Shown: positions 25,489 to 36,740, counted from the first letter of the stretch. The stretch: DNA of 64,000 nucleotides from Saturnia japonica (GCA_033032175.1 CM065312.1:558001-622000), one strand, 5' to 3'. Numbers and translations are program-made. Notes: generated by a model from the letters alone, not told the origin.

Positions 25489-28400
25489 ATGGATAGATTA
25501 AATTGTGATTTCTACAACTCGGAACTTGTCAAGTCTGTTGAAGACGCTGAATCATTACACCTGCTATCATCAAAATACGATCAAGAACTCTGCGAACTCT
25601 GCGATGAAATAGAACAAACGTGAGTACAATATAATCTATAAAGGTATAAATTAACTTGTTGCTATGTGCTTCAGTGGCTCATGGAGGGGGTCCTTTTTTG
25701 TATACTTAAAATGGTATTGCTCGTTTTTACAATCATTTGTTACATTCCTCTCATTCGTATTTCATTAAAAATAAATAAAAAATGTATCACATTCTTGACT
25801 TAGATAGTTTGTCTGAGAGTGACATAGCAAGTTTGAACAAAAATCTTATTTTACTAAAATTCCATCGTTTTATACGACTTTGGTTTATACAAAATGTTTT
25901 ACCGAAGTCAATGCTGGAAAATCCAGATATTACACCATATTATACTCCATGTAAAGGACATAAAATCATTGAACACACTCAGTCTGATGAAATTGATGGT
26001 GTTTTACCAATGCAAGCATATTGTTTACAATGTAAACAGGGGACAAGTTAGTGTTTTAAGAGTAATAAGTAGATAGATTATCATTATTTGATTAATAAAT
26101 TTTATTATTTTTTTACTAGATCTATGCAGGTGGTGGAAGTATAAAAAAGAGATCAACACCGGTGGTGCTGAAAGAAAATGAACCAACAAAGAAGAGGTTG
26201 AAGTATACAGAAACTCCCTCATCATCTTCAATGTCTCGAATTCAAAATGTAAGTGTAAGAAATAGTGAGCAAATTGAATGTTCCGAGTGTTGCGTGTTTG
26301 TTTCAAGAAAATATTTTGCAAACCATTTAAAAAGTAATATTCTTAAAAACAATATTCTAAAATCTGATAAAGAATTAGAAAACGTTCAAATAATTGAAAG
26401 TGTATTCGGCAATAGAATTCTTACATAAAGAATAAAATCTAATATAATTTCTAGTGAGCCGTTTGAAACACCTGAATTATTTTTACAAAAGATTAAAGGA
26501 TTTGTACATAAATTACTAGGTCGTTGTATTATAGAACACTCTGTTGTAAAAATTAATTTTATTCTTAATGCAGATTTTATTAAAGAAAATAAAAATCTAT
26601 TTAATACTTTTGACTTTCAAATTTCCAACTACGTTGTTTGCCTCGGTGATGATAAGAACATTATTTTTTCTTATATTGTAACTGAAATAACAAACAAAAT
26701 GTCAAGTTTTGAGAAAAAAGATAGTGGATGGAGTTTACTCAAAATAAATCATTTAGACATGAATGTAAACAAATTTAACCCCCTACGCGGAACTTCATAT
26801 ATAGAATTACCCAAAGACATAATATCAAAAAAAGCAGTAATTAATATAAAAAAATAACGATAACTTATGTTTCAAATGAGCATTGCTTTCGGCATTATAC
26901 CCAACCAATAAAAAATTAAATCGCGTATCGTCTTACAAAATGCATTACAAAAAACTTAAATTCAATGGTGTATCTTTTCCTGTCAAATTTATCGATATAC
27001 CTAAAGTTGAAAAAATAAACGATATCAGCATAAACGTTTTTGGTTTGGAATTCGACAAAGAAAGAAAAAAACAGTGTATTTAACTAAATCTCGAAAAAGT
27101 CGTCATATTAATTTATTGTACCTATATAAAAATACCAATGGCCATTATTGTTATATTAAAAACTTGTCTCGACTAGTTAGCAAACAACTTTCAAATCATG
27201 AGCATGCAGTAAACATCTGTGATGGTTGCTTACTGCACTTCCCTACACAGAACAGTTTGAATAGTAATCAACAAAATGATTGCTCTCATATTTCCACAGA
27301 ACTTCCGAATAGTAAAAAAACTAAAAAAAATTGGTTTGAGCAACCAATATATAACGATAAATTAATTTTCGATAAATTTCAAAGAAAATTAAAGATACCC
27401 TTTGTAGTGTATGCAGATTTCGAAGCATTATTAAACCCAATAAAATCGTGTAACAATGATCCGTCGAAACCATTTACTAACAACGTTAATAAACATGAAG
27501 TTTATAGTTTCGGATATTACATAAAATGTTCATATAACGATAGTTTATCAAAATATCAAACATACAGTGGACCAAACTGTGCAAAAATATTCATGAATCG
27601 TTTATATAATGATTTAAAAATAATTTTAAATAAACATAGTTTTCAAAAACAACCCAAACCATTGTTAACTGAAGATGAAATTAAAATTCGAAACTCTAAA
27701 ATTTGCCATATTTGTGAAACAGATTTAAATTATGAAAATATTTATGATTTCGATTGGTATACTGGTGATTTTAAAGATGTCGCGCATGAAATATGTATTA
27801 AAAAGTTTCGAACCCCACAACACATTCCAATATTACTTCATAATCTCAGTCACTACGATGCGCATTTCATTGTTCATGCATTAAATTTTGTAGAAGGTGC
27901 AGTGGAAGTAATTCCTCAAAATAAAGAAAAATATATATAATTTTCAAAGGTACTAAATATAAATAATAAAAATGTAAAATTAAGATTCATAGATTCTATA
28001 AAATTCTTACCAAGTAGTCTTGATCAGTTAGCTAAAAATCTGAAAGATGAACAATTCTACACTCTTAAAAGAAATTTCCCTAGAGATGAAGATTTTATTC
28101 GTCTTAGGCAGAAAGGTATATATCCATATGAGTTTATGACCTCGTATGATTGTTTAAAATTAACATCACTTCCTAGTCAAGATCAGTTTTATAGTACCCT
28201 AACTGATTCAAATGTATCTAATGATGATTATAGTCGTGCCCAGGATGTTTGGAAACACTTTAATTGTCGCAATATGTTAGATTACTCTAACTTATACTTA
28301 AAAGCAGATGTTTTTCTGTTAACTGATGTATTTGAAAATTTCAGAAATCTTTGTATTGCAACATATGATTTAGATCCGGCTCACTATTATACAGCACCGG

Positions 28401-29107
28401 GGTTAAGTTGGGACGCTATGTTAAAATATACAAAAATTGAATTAGAATTATTGACAGACTTTGATAAAATAGCTTTCATCAAGGCGGAGATAAGAGGGGG
28501 AGTATCTCAATGTAGTAATCGCTATGCAAAGGCAAATAATGGATTCTTGGAAGATTTTGATATAAACAAACCTAAATCATATCTTGTATATTTCGATGCA
28601 AACAATCTTTATGGTTGGGCTATGTCTCAATATCTTCCACAAGGAGGTTTTGAATGGGTAAGTCCCAATACAAATTTCGACGTATGTGATACATCTGAAT
28701 ACGGTTTTATTTTAGAAGTCGATTTAGAGTATCCTGTGGAACTTCACGATTTACATTCAGATTTACCACTGTGCCCCGAAAATATAAGTGTAGGTAATTC
28801 TAAAGAAATAAGACTAATTCCAAATCTTAATAATAAAATTAAATAAAAACATTACAGAAACCTCAGACAATGTCTTGAAATGGGTTTGAAGGTAACAAAA
28901 ATTCATAGAATTTTGAAATTTCAACAAAGTCCTTGGCTAGAAAAATACATAAATTTAAACACTAAATTAAGAACTAGGGCAACATCAGATTTTGAAAAAG
29001 CCTTTTTTAAATTAATGAATAATTCCGTGTTCGGTAAAACCATGGAGAACATTGAAAAACGAGTTAATGTAAAAATTAACGAATGGGAAAACCGAGGAAA
29101 TCTTTAG
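25489..29107 (+). pseudogene. Polinton protein-primed DNA polymerase B, broken
   Basis: Replicative polymerase of the element (family B, protein-primed). The likely start is ATG at 25489. Two short introns fit the frames: exon 1 25489-25619 (donor GTGAGT), exon 2 25808-26046, exon 3 from 26130 after TGCAG. Visible parts are Cys/His-rich segments in exons 2 and 3 (CLQC; CSEC with a downstream His), the SGWSLLKI and FNPLRG block (about 26735-26800), exonuclease motif VVYADFEALL (about 27405-27435), NLSHYDAH (about 27840), the LYLKADVFLLTDVFE block (about 28300), polymerase motif A FDANNLYGWAM (about 28590-28625), and motif B NNSVFGKTMEN (about 29018-29050). Motif C (YxDTDS) is not seen. Breaks: in-frame stops at 26426, 26878 (TGA), 27938 and 28844, a small indel near 26852 and a frame change near 27070. 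Beyond 29107 the coding signal dissolves. Confidence 0.9.
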
Positions 29108-31170
29108 GGGTACAATTTAATAAACGAAATTATTATCAAGGTTCCGAAAATTAGTTTGATGGAAAGGACAAAATTAATTATACAACAAATTGATTGAATT
29201 TAGATATTTTTACTAAAGTAGTCATCAAAAATTTAATTTTTTATAAAACAAAATTTATTTATAGGGACATAATTTTTTTTTTTTCATTTATTTAAATTTT
29301 TTAAATTTATCAAAGGACATTTCCTTGAATTCTTATATTATTTATACAAAAATTATAAAAAAAAATGTTTTAGAGCAAGTATAAAAAATCAAAATTCATT
29401 AAGATGCTTAAGGGATGTACAAAAAGCAAGGTATTTAATGTGCCAAAAAATATTGACATGGAAATTAAACAAAAATATTTCCTTCGGAATACTGTACGGT
29501 TTAGTCCCCAAAGGGCTTTAAATATCTAATAACATCAATCCCCTTTTACAAATAATGCATCGAATTAAACCATAAGGATTTACTAAGGCATAATAATTAA
29601 AAAAATATGAGGTTTTAAAAGGTTGAGAAAAAAAATAAATTCATTTTAATTAACTAACGTTTACAAGGTAAAGTACCATTGACAAAAAAAAAGAAACTTT
29701 AAAAAATTCAAAATGTATTGAATTAGTCGTAAGAGTACAAATAAAAAAGAAAAAAATAAAGTTCAAAAAGGTGGGGTTCCACCAATAATATTGGGTTCAA
29801 GGGTTTAATTAATTATATTTTTAAAAGGAGCATCCAAAAAAATGTTCTTATTAACCATTTAATAGACAAATTAATCAATTAATATAAAAGGACAATCCTA
29901 TTCAGTTAATATAAATCAAAACTTTTAAAAATAATTGGAGATAGAAAAAAAGTATTTAATTTACAAATTCTACAAAGAACCCATTTTTAAATAGATCGAC
30001 AACCATTTGAATACCAATATCTTCCAATACTGATACACAAGGTAATATAAAAAAGGAATTTTCCAAATAAATAATGATGTCAAACTAAAGATTATTGCGC
30101 AACACCAACAAAAAAAATAGAAACTTTTAAAACTTGCAAAAAAAAAATCATTTTAATTTAATACCTAAATGTATACAAAAAAGGGAAATTTTATTAACTT
30201 TTTATTGACGAGTAAAATAAAATTTTGGGAGAAATTGTTAAAGGTTGAAAAAATTTGGGGCAATTTATGTTTTAAATATTTTAGACCTCAAAAAAAATGT
30301 CCTATGGGAAAAGTTTGCAAAGACAAGGTATATTAAAATACCACTTACTTAATTGGAAATCCAAAACAATAATAATAATAAATTAAATTAAAACACCCAA
30401 GTACACTCTGAGATGAAATTTTGACACCAATAGTAATAACGACTAAAAAGTCAAAAAAAAATTATAAAATATTATTAAAATTAATAAAATTTATTTGTGT
30501 CGCACCGCGGAAGGCAGTAGAAAAATTGCAAAACTATAAAAAAATTACTAAAAAAATGTAAAAAAAAGGAAATTGAAATTAACCTTATAAACCGTAAAAA
30601 AAATTTAAGAAATTATATTTTATTAATTAAAAATTTGGAAGCATTTAAGTTTTAAAGTTATTCTAAAATAATGATGGGTTTAAAATTTTTGGATTAGTAT
30701 TTAAAATACCACTAACATATGAAAAATAAAAATTTGAAACATTAAAAAATTTTTAAATTAAGAACCAATACCACCCCAAAATATACAGTAGATAAAGGAC
30801 TGAAGTTTCAAAATGTGAAAAGACTTTAAATTAAAAATTATTATTATCTCTAATAATCCCGAATTAAAAGCATTGAGAAAATTCCAAAAATTAAAAAAAA
30901 TTGGGTTACTTCCTCAAAAACACATATAGGTACAAGAATTTTACAAAATTATTTATCTTTAATCAAGACCTTCCAGCATTAAAATGGTTTTTTAAATTAA
31001 GAATATATTCTTTGGAATAATTTATAATAGGGAATGTAAAAAAACTAAAAAATTTTGTATTTTATTGAGAATTACAAAATAAACAGTTTTCAAAAAGGCT
31101 ATGTCCAAGGAGTGAAAATTTTTATTATTCATAATAATAAATAATCCCCGGGTATAACACATTAGAAGAT
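29108..31170 (+). pseudogene. Degraded zone: remnants between polymerase and integrase C-terminus
   Basis: About 2 kb dominated by A/T homopolymers with frequent stops in every frame, sharply different from the open frames on either side. From its position it should hold the polymerase C-terminus and most of the retroviral-like integrase. Only faint traces show, for example a Phe-xx-Gly-Tyr-like block and a TLED-like block at about 31088-31165 in mixed frames just before the integrase tail. It could be mutational decay or a poorly resolved consensus sequence. No ATPase Walker motif was found here. Confidence 0.6.
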
Positions 31171-31176
31171 TAAAAA

Positions 31177-31362
31177 ATGAATGAAGTGGGTACTTTCTAT
31201 AAAAGAGAGTTGCAAAAAGTTTATTATAACCCCACTACAAATTACAAAATAGATAAAATTATTAGCACCCGTTACTCAGGTAACAGAAAGCAGGTGTTAG
31301 TGAAGTGGAAAGGTTATCCAGATAAATTTAACAGTTGGATTTTGGTTTCTAGTTTGAAATAA
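31177..31362 (+). pseudogene. Polinton integrase C-terminal tail with chromodomain
   Basis: Sixty residues remain of the retroviral-type (DDE) integrase that inserts the element. GTFYKRELQKV (about residues 5-15) is the conserved end of the integrase core-to-tail segment, and residues about 24-55 (TRYSGNRKQVLVKWKGYP then NSW) form a chromodomain-like fold, which in related elements may bind chromatin. The catalytic Asp, Asp, Glu region lies upstream in the degraded zone and cannot be read. The ATG used here is internal to the ancestral gene. The stop is six bases before the ATG of the next gene, a compact spacing typical of Polintons. Confidence 0.8.
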
Positions 31363-31367
31363 TTACA

Positions 31368-32119
31368 ATGAAGGAAAGTTTCTATCTAACCTTACCAAGC
31401 AACAGTTCCATGGAATACTTTCCTACAAACACAAAAGCTCTTTTTTCAACTAAATTACCCAAACCTATCATATTGGAAGGAACATGGTCTGTTGGTGTTG
31501 TTGAATTTCAATATCCATGTACAATGTTTACTGTTCAAACACATGAAAATGTGGTTTACATAGCTAAATGGATGACGATGCCTAACCAAGAGAAACCCTC
31601 ACTGGCATACTATAAAACTCATATACCCGCCACAAACTATGACAACATTAACCATATTTTAACAGTATTAAAGAGAAAGTTAAATTTCGCTATGATGAGA
31701 TAACAAAGTTTGTCGACGTTTCTGTTGCGGATGAATCAATAACATCACTGAAGTTGTCACCTAAGTTGTGTCTTCAACTTGGATTTGAGCCTGACGGAAA
31801 CCTTGTTACTAAGGGTAGTGGAAAGTGTCCAGCGAATTTGTATTTAGGTTTACCATCTCAGTTATTTGTATACTGCGATATAATCGAACCACAAATCGTT
31901 GGCGATGTGATAACTCCTTTACTACGAATAATAACATTAGATCCTTCAAAGTATATTTATGGTGCTAATAAAATGCATGTTTTCTCACCACCTCACTACT
32001 TACCAATCATGCGTAGAGAGTTTGACACCATTGAAATGGATATAAGATCAAACACTGGTGAAAAAATACCATTCCAGTTTGGGACTGTGTGTGTTAAACT
32101 ACATTTCAAAAAATTATAA
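31368..32119 (+). pseudogene. Polinton penton-like minor capsid protein, frameshifted
   Basis: Likely the single-jelly-roll penton-type protein that sits at the capsid vertices. The first half (31368 to about 31670) begins MKESFYLTLPSNSS and carries GTWSVGVVEFQYP. A one-base frame change at about 31660-31680 moves the coding signal to the frame that ends at 32119, with NLYLGLPSQLFVYCDIIEPQ, then RREFDTIEMDIR and a C-terminal FGTVCVKLHF. The REFDTIE...FGTVCVxLHF ending is a signature I associate with Polinton penton proteins. The combined length is about 250 residues, near the usual size. Its TAA overlaps the next ATG by one base (TAATG). Confidence 0.75.
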
Positions 32120-32571
32120 TGAATCTTAAACACAATAACATAACTTGCCCTTATGAACATTATTACTCTAACCAAGCTGGGACTGGTATTGGAGTAATTT
32201 ATAGAGGAGCACCATATCAACGTGGTCATGGAATTGGTAGTTTTCTAGGAGGTTTGTTTAGATCTGTTTTACCATTGCTCTCTAGTGGGGCTCGAGTGGT
32301 TGGAAAAGAAGCCTTAAATGCAGGAGTAGGGCTTCTGTCTGATATGGTAAATGCACGTCCCATGGAGGATGCGGTTAAGAATCGTTTAAAAGAAGCTACT
32401 ACAAACTTAAAAAGAAAAGCTGATAATAAAATTGATCGATTGAATATGTCGGGATCAGGATATATAACTAAGAGGCAACATTTAACTTCATTCATTTCAC
32501 CACTAGCTGCTAAGGTGAAAGCTGCTAACAAAAAAAAAATTGAAATTGAACCAAAAGAATATCAAAGATAA
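32119..32571 (+). CDS. Polinton PX/pVI-like virion protein
   Basis: An intact 150-residue frame, the only capsid-module gene without a break. It is probably a small basic virion protein comparable with adenovirus pVI/pX. It carries a Gly-rich hydrophobic amphipathic stretch GIGSFLGGLFRSVLPLL (residues 38-54), typical of membrane-active segments, then Lys/Arg-rich helices (about 86-107). MSGSG at residues 110-114 fits the adenain cleavage consensus (M/I/L)xGx-G, so the neighbouring protease gene may have processed it. The tail is basic (KKKIEIEPKEYQR). The start ATG overlaps the stop of the penton gene. The PX naming follows the Polinton literature and is my inference from motif and position. 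Confidence 0.75.
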   Translation: MNLKHNNITCPYEHYYSNQAGTGIGVIYRGAPYQRGHGIGSFLGGLFRSVLPLLSSGARVVGKEALNAGVGLLSDMVNARPMEDAVKNRLKEATTNLKRKADNKIDRLNMSGSGYITKRQHLTSFISPLAAKVKAANKKKIEIEPKEYQR

Positions 32572-32593
32572 ATTTTCTTAAATTAAATTAATT

Positions 32594-33684
32594 ATGTCTT
32601 TCTTGCACAGTCATTCTTGTGAGTGCATCAAGTCAGAGTTAAATTTATTTGCTTTACCATCTACACAAACAAGTATAGAAAATGGGTTATGGGTACATTA
32701 TAAACCTATTTCATCTCTTGCCGATGATGGTCCCATTGAATTTCAAGTACCAGGAACTGGTGATGACTATATTGATTTATCCCATACTTTGATACATATA
32801 AAAGCTAAGATACTAAATCAAGATTCAACAAAACTGATTACATCAACAGTAGTGGCTCCAGTAAACAATTGGTTACATTCTCTATTTAGTCAGCTTGATG
32901 TATATTTGAATCAAAAACTTGTTTCACCACCTAATAATACATATGCTTATCGTGCTTACATGGAAACATTATTGAATTATTCTCCTACCGCTAAAGAATC
33001 TCACCTAACCTGCGGTGTTTGGTATGAAGATACAGCTGGAAAAATGAATTCAACTGATGAGACAAATGTTGGGTTCACCGAGAGATTAAAGTTAGCATCT
33101 GAAAGTAAAGAAATTGAAATGATTGGACATTTACATGGCGATATATTTAACCAAGAAAAGTTTTTAATAAATGGTGTTGAAATGTCTATAAAATTAGTTC
33201 GTTCCCGAGAATCATTCAACTTAATGGCTTTTCAAAGATCTAAAGGTTAAAGTATGCATTATGGATGCAAAACTTATTGTTCGTAGAGCACGTATAAATC
33301 CAACAGTATTACTTGCACACCAAAAAGTTTTGGCCTCTACCACAGCAAAATATCCTATTACTCGAGCTGAAGTAAAAGTTTTAACAATACCATCAGGGGT
33401 TCAGGGAAAAACGCTAGACAATATTTTTCTAGGACAAGTACCCAAAAGATGTATAGTAGGATTTGTAAATAATATGGCATTTAATGGCAGTCTCAGTAAG
33501 AATCCATTTAATTTTGAAAATTATGATATTAACACATTTTGTTTATATATTGATGGACATCAAATTCTATCAAAAGCTTTACAACCATCATTTGAGAATT
33601 ATGTATTCACTTCAGCCTATCATACATTATTCTCAACAACAGGTATATAAAAACCGTAATATTTCACTAGACTATAGCAGCTAA
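32594..33684 (+). pseudogene. Polinton major capsid protein (hexon-like), frameshifted and shortened
   Basis: Double-jelly-roll major capsid protein, the main shell component of the predicted virion. The N-terminal part (32594-33250, about 218 residues) carries YIDLSHTLIHIKAKI, NNWLHSLFSQLDVYLNQKL, NNTYAYRAYMETLLNY and GVEMSIKLVRS, all hallmark blocks of Polinton capsid proteins. A frame change at about 33230-33245 shifts coding to the frame that ends at 33650, which holds MDAKLIVRRARINPTVLLAH and the FCLYIDGHQI block. The frame then stops at TTGI. A YKNRNISLDYSS ending in another frame (about 33649-33684) resembles the family's extreme C-terminus. Several tens of residues of the second jelly roll therefore seem to be deleted. 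It could not form a normal capsid protein as it stands. Confidence 0.88.
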
Positions 33685-33807
33685 GAAAACAAAATGTTTC
33701 TAAGTGTAAATAGTTTTAGATATTATAAAAATCTAGTGTCAGTATTATATATTACATAACTTGTTCACCGATTGTCCTGATGAGGTCGGCATCGATGTTA
33801 TAAAAAC

Positions 33808-34259
33808 ATGAATACAACTGAAATACAGAATTACTTGAGGAAAATTAATTCAATATTTGGATATAATGTGTATGCAGCTAACCGTTAACCAATATACGTT
33901 GTAACTCCTACGTACATCATAAGTAACTTAGATAGTGACAATAAACCAGGTTCTCACTGGATCGCTATACATATAGATGGGAATGGTTTTAGGCAGTACT
34001 TTGATTCCTATGGACGACCACCTCAAGGGTATCATCGAATGTTTTTAAAGCAGAATGCCAGGATGTGGAATTATAATACTAACCAAATCCAAAATGAATT
34101 TACTTCAGTTTGTGGTGAATATTGTATAATGTATTTTTATATTATAAATACCATGGTATGACTTTGAATGATTTTCTACAACTATTTGGTATTAATACAA
34201 TGTGTAATGATGTAATAATATCGAAATATTTTAAATCATGTTTTCTATATAATAAATAA
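33808..34259 (+). pseudogene. Adenain-like cysteine protease (Polinton PRO), broken
   Basis: Maturation protease of the Ulp1/adenain fold, expected to trim virion proteins. It is too broken to appear as one open frame. ATG is at 33808; an in-frame TAA lies at 33886-33888. The catalytic His is in SHWIAIHID (CAC at 33955), the Asp-containing YFDSYGRPP follows (GAT at 34003), and the nucleophile Cys is in VCGEYCIMY (TGT at 34111). A frame change at about 34130-34145 moves coding to the frame that ends at 34259, with HGMTLNDFLQLF and a YF-rich end, as in relatives. The triad order His-Asp-Cys and the length of about 150 residues are short but plausible for Polinton proteases. Its place just inside the right inverted repeat is consistent with the element's compact layout. 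Confidence 0.85.
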
Positions 34260-34307
34260 AACGGAAACTAAAAATTTATCGTTTATTATTTTTCTACATT
34301 ACTCCAG

Positions 34308-34611
34308 AAACAAAAAATATAATGAACAATAAGAACACAGCGTGATGTAAAAAAGGGTAGATACGTGTCTAAAATGCAACCTAAAAACACAATAGAAACC
34401 CAAAAAATAATAGGGGAATAGATAAAAAAGGATGACAACTACGGATGTATTGTATTAGAGTAGTGATTTATGTGCAAACAAGTTGATACTTGAGTGCATG
34501 GGTATCAATAAACTTAATCCGCGGATTCAATTAACTTCATTCGCGGTCTGCCGCTACATCATATGGGACTAGTAGGATGGAGTGCCCCAGAACCGGCGAA
34601 AAACCACTACT
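34308..34611 (-). repeat. Polinton right terminal inverted repeat
   Basis: The reverse complement matches the left repeat (24249-24543), including the GTTGTCATCC, TCTATTCCCCTATTATTTTT and CCGCGGATTAAGTT blocks. It ends CCACTACT. About 23 bases (about 34566-34590) are absent from the left arm. Confidence 0.92.
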
Positions 34612-34617
34612 ACTGTG
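34612..34617. repeat. Target-site duplication, right (ACTGTG)
   Basis: Six bases outside the right terminus, one mismatch from the left ATTGTG at 24243-24248. Confidence 0.65.
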
Positions 34618-36740
34618 AGCCAAAATAAATATTAGCCGCAACATCAAGAAGAAATGTCACTTTAGAGATTTTATTGCTTTTTAATACGTCGAAGTTTTGG
34701 GACACGAAAGTATTCATACAGAACGACGGTCAAGGTTGTATGAAGAAATATAGTTACTATATAAAGGCAAATCACTATCAAATTGCATCAGTAAAATATC
34801 AGCTTTATTATTAGGTAACCAACATACTAAGAAAAACCGTAGTTGTAATAAAAATATCCATTTATTCAATGTGAAAACATAAAAAGCATCACTCATGTTC
34901 ACTTTGAGTGTACAAATAAAACCATAATGTTGACATACTGTAGATTCCTATATACGTTTGAATTTTCTTTAAACTCTATCAGCACTATAAAATCATTAAT
35001 TAAAAATTGGCTCTTAATATTCGACCAAGAGTCAAACAACATATTATTTCAAATTTGTGCAAAAAAAAACAAAGGTATTCATGTAGCGCGAATGTTGTAG
35101 AGATACGACGGCGGAGGGCGGTTCTCCTAATTGCCTCCTCAGTTTTTCCGCTCTGTCTAAATTTAATTGGCCAGATGCACATCATGCGCTGTATTAATTG
35201 CAGCGACTTTATCAATATACAAAATAAATATATATTTATTCATATATAACTTTGTACAAAATATCAAACAGTCCATCAATGAAAAAGGAGATAAATTCGA
35301 AATTAATTCCGAATTATTTACTAAAATACCACATAAATTCAAGCATATTCTGAATTCTACTTTTAATTTCAGAGCAATTTTGTATATCCACAGTTTTGGT
35401 AACGTGAATGAAATATATTTGTAATATTTAAACAGCTCTAACAGTCTAACAAGATGGTGGATCCTCTAATAAAATAAACAAGGGAGTTCTTGTAACAACT
35501 TAAATTGCATGTTTATGTACATTGTTTATAATCCACTTCATTTGTGCACCACATCCAAACTAAATCATGTAAAATGCCGTCAAAATCACACAATATATGA
35601 TCAAATAACATACGTTTTTTGAATAAAAATAACAACCGTGGTGATCCTGGTTCAAATTTCCCACACGCTTTCATGTAATGTTTGAATTTGTTCGCTTCGC
35701 TTATGTTCTTCTGCGCATGGACTGGGACCGCACATAAACTAATATTTTCGTATTCTCTCTCAGCATCGCTTTGCATCTACCGTTTGTTTGTATCGCGATT
35801 GCGATTCTAATGTCCTTTGTTTGCTTATGCTTAATACGACCCTCTCTATTATCACTGTATTAATTTCTCGCAGGGCTTATTAAGTTTTTTTGTGCACGTA
35901 TCTCTAAGGGCTATTACGAACTGGAACAACTAAAAATGAACATATATGAATATAGTATATTTCCACATGAGTTATTCCTCCCCAATCCACTGTTTTACAT
36001 TACCGCTTACAACGTTAAAATTATATATTTCGTGAAGGTTTACATGTCATGTTCTACATGGGTCATAAACAGATGGAAAACCTTGTATGGTGTAGTAGAG
36101 ATATTTTAAATCTTTCTATTGTATATACATAATTGTTTGCTACGTTATGTAATAAAATTGAAATCCGGTCAATTAAGCTGCTCTCAGTATCTTACAAAAA
36201 AAGACAAAGAAAATCACTTATGTAGGTAAACTTGGAATGTTAAAATATTATCTAAATACAAAGTTTCATCCAAATCAAGAAAACGCCACCGGCTCCATAT
36301 TCGTATCCTACTTGACTTGGTTCCCTCCCTTAAATAACAAAAATGAACGTGAAATTGGCATACATGCCATCCGCTGGAGCAGAAGTACTAAGGGTGATTT
36401 TATAGTAACGCTGATGGCCCGCGCAAACTGTGTTACGAGTCTAGTCACTATCGCGCGGTCCGTCGTTTCCTACAAATGGGAAGACAACTAGCGGCAAGTC
36501 CAATCAGCACGCAGCGTGGCAACGTGACGCTCTATGTTGACCGCAGTACCGCAGTACCGCAGTAGGGGTGCCCGTGCCGAACTGCCGACCGTGCGCGTCC
36601 AGTAAGCGCTTCCGACACGAGCGTGTTTTACCGACAGCGCAGGTCATACGCGTAACAATAAAACATAAATGAAATGAGCGTATATTGAGTTATTTAACCA
36701 CGTATTGTTCTCTCCTTCGCGTCATTAAACTTTATATAAT
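34618..36740. other. Non-coding stretch right of the Polinton
   Basis: No gene recognised. Around 36495-36600 the sequence is GC-rich with a short tandem of GCAGTACCGCAGTACCGCA units (about 36543-36563). I see no coding motif. Confidence 0.4.

Larger units (their letters stand above)
24249..34611 (+). mobile_element. Polinton/Maverick (adintovirus-like) element, inactive
   Basis: A self-synthesising virus-like DNA transposon of about 10.4 kb. It starts AGTAGTGG and ends CCACTACT, has roughly 300-bp terminal inverted repeats and 6-bp flanking near-duplications. Genes in order, all +: a small unknown gene, protein-primed DNA polymerase B, a degraded zone with an integrase C-terminus (chromodomain), penton-like protein, PX/pVI-like protein, major capsid protein, and adenain-like protease. 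Autonomous members are usually about 15-20 kb and also carry a packaging ATPase, which I do not see. Stops and frameshifts break almost every gene, so this is a dead endogenous copy. Confidence 0.93.

Noticed and set aside
31996..32531. Minus-strand frames inside the capsid module
   Set aside because: They are antisense shadows of the penton-like and PX-like genes.
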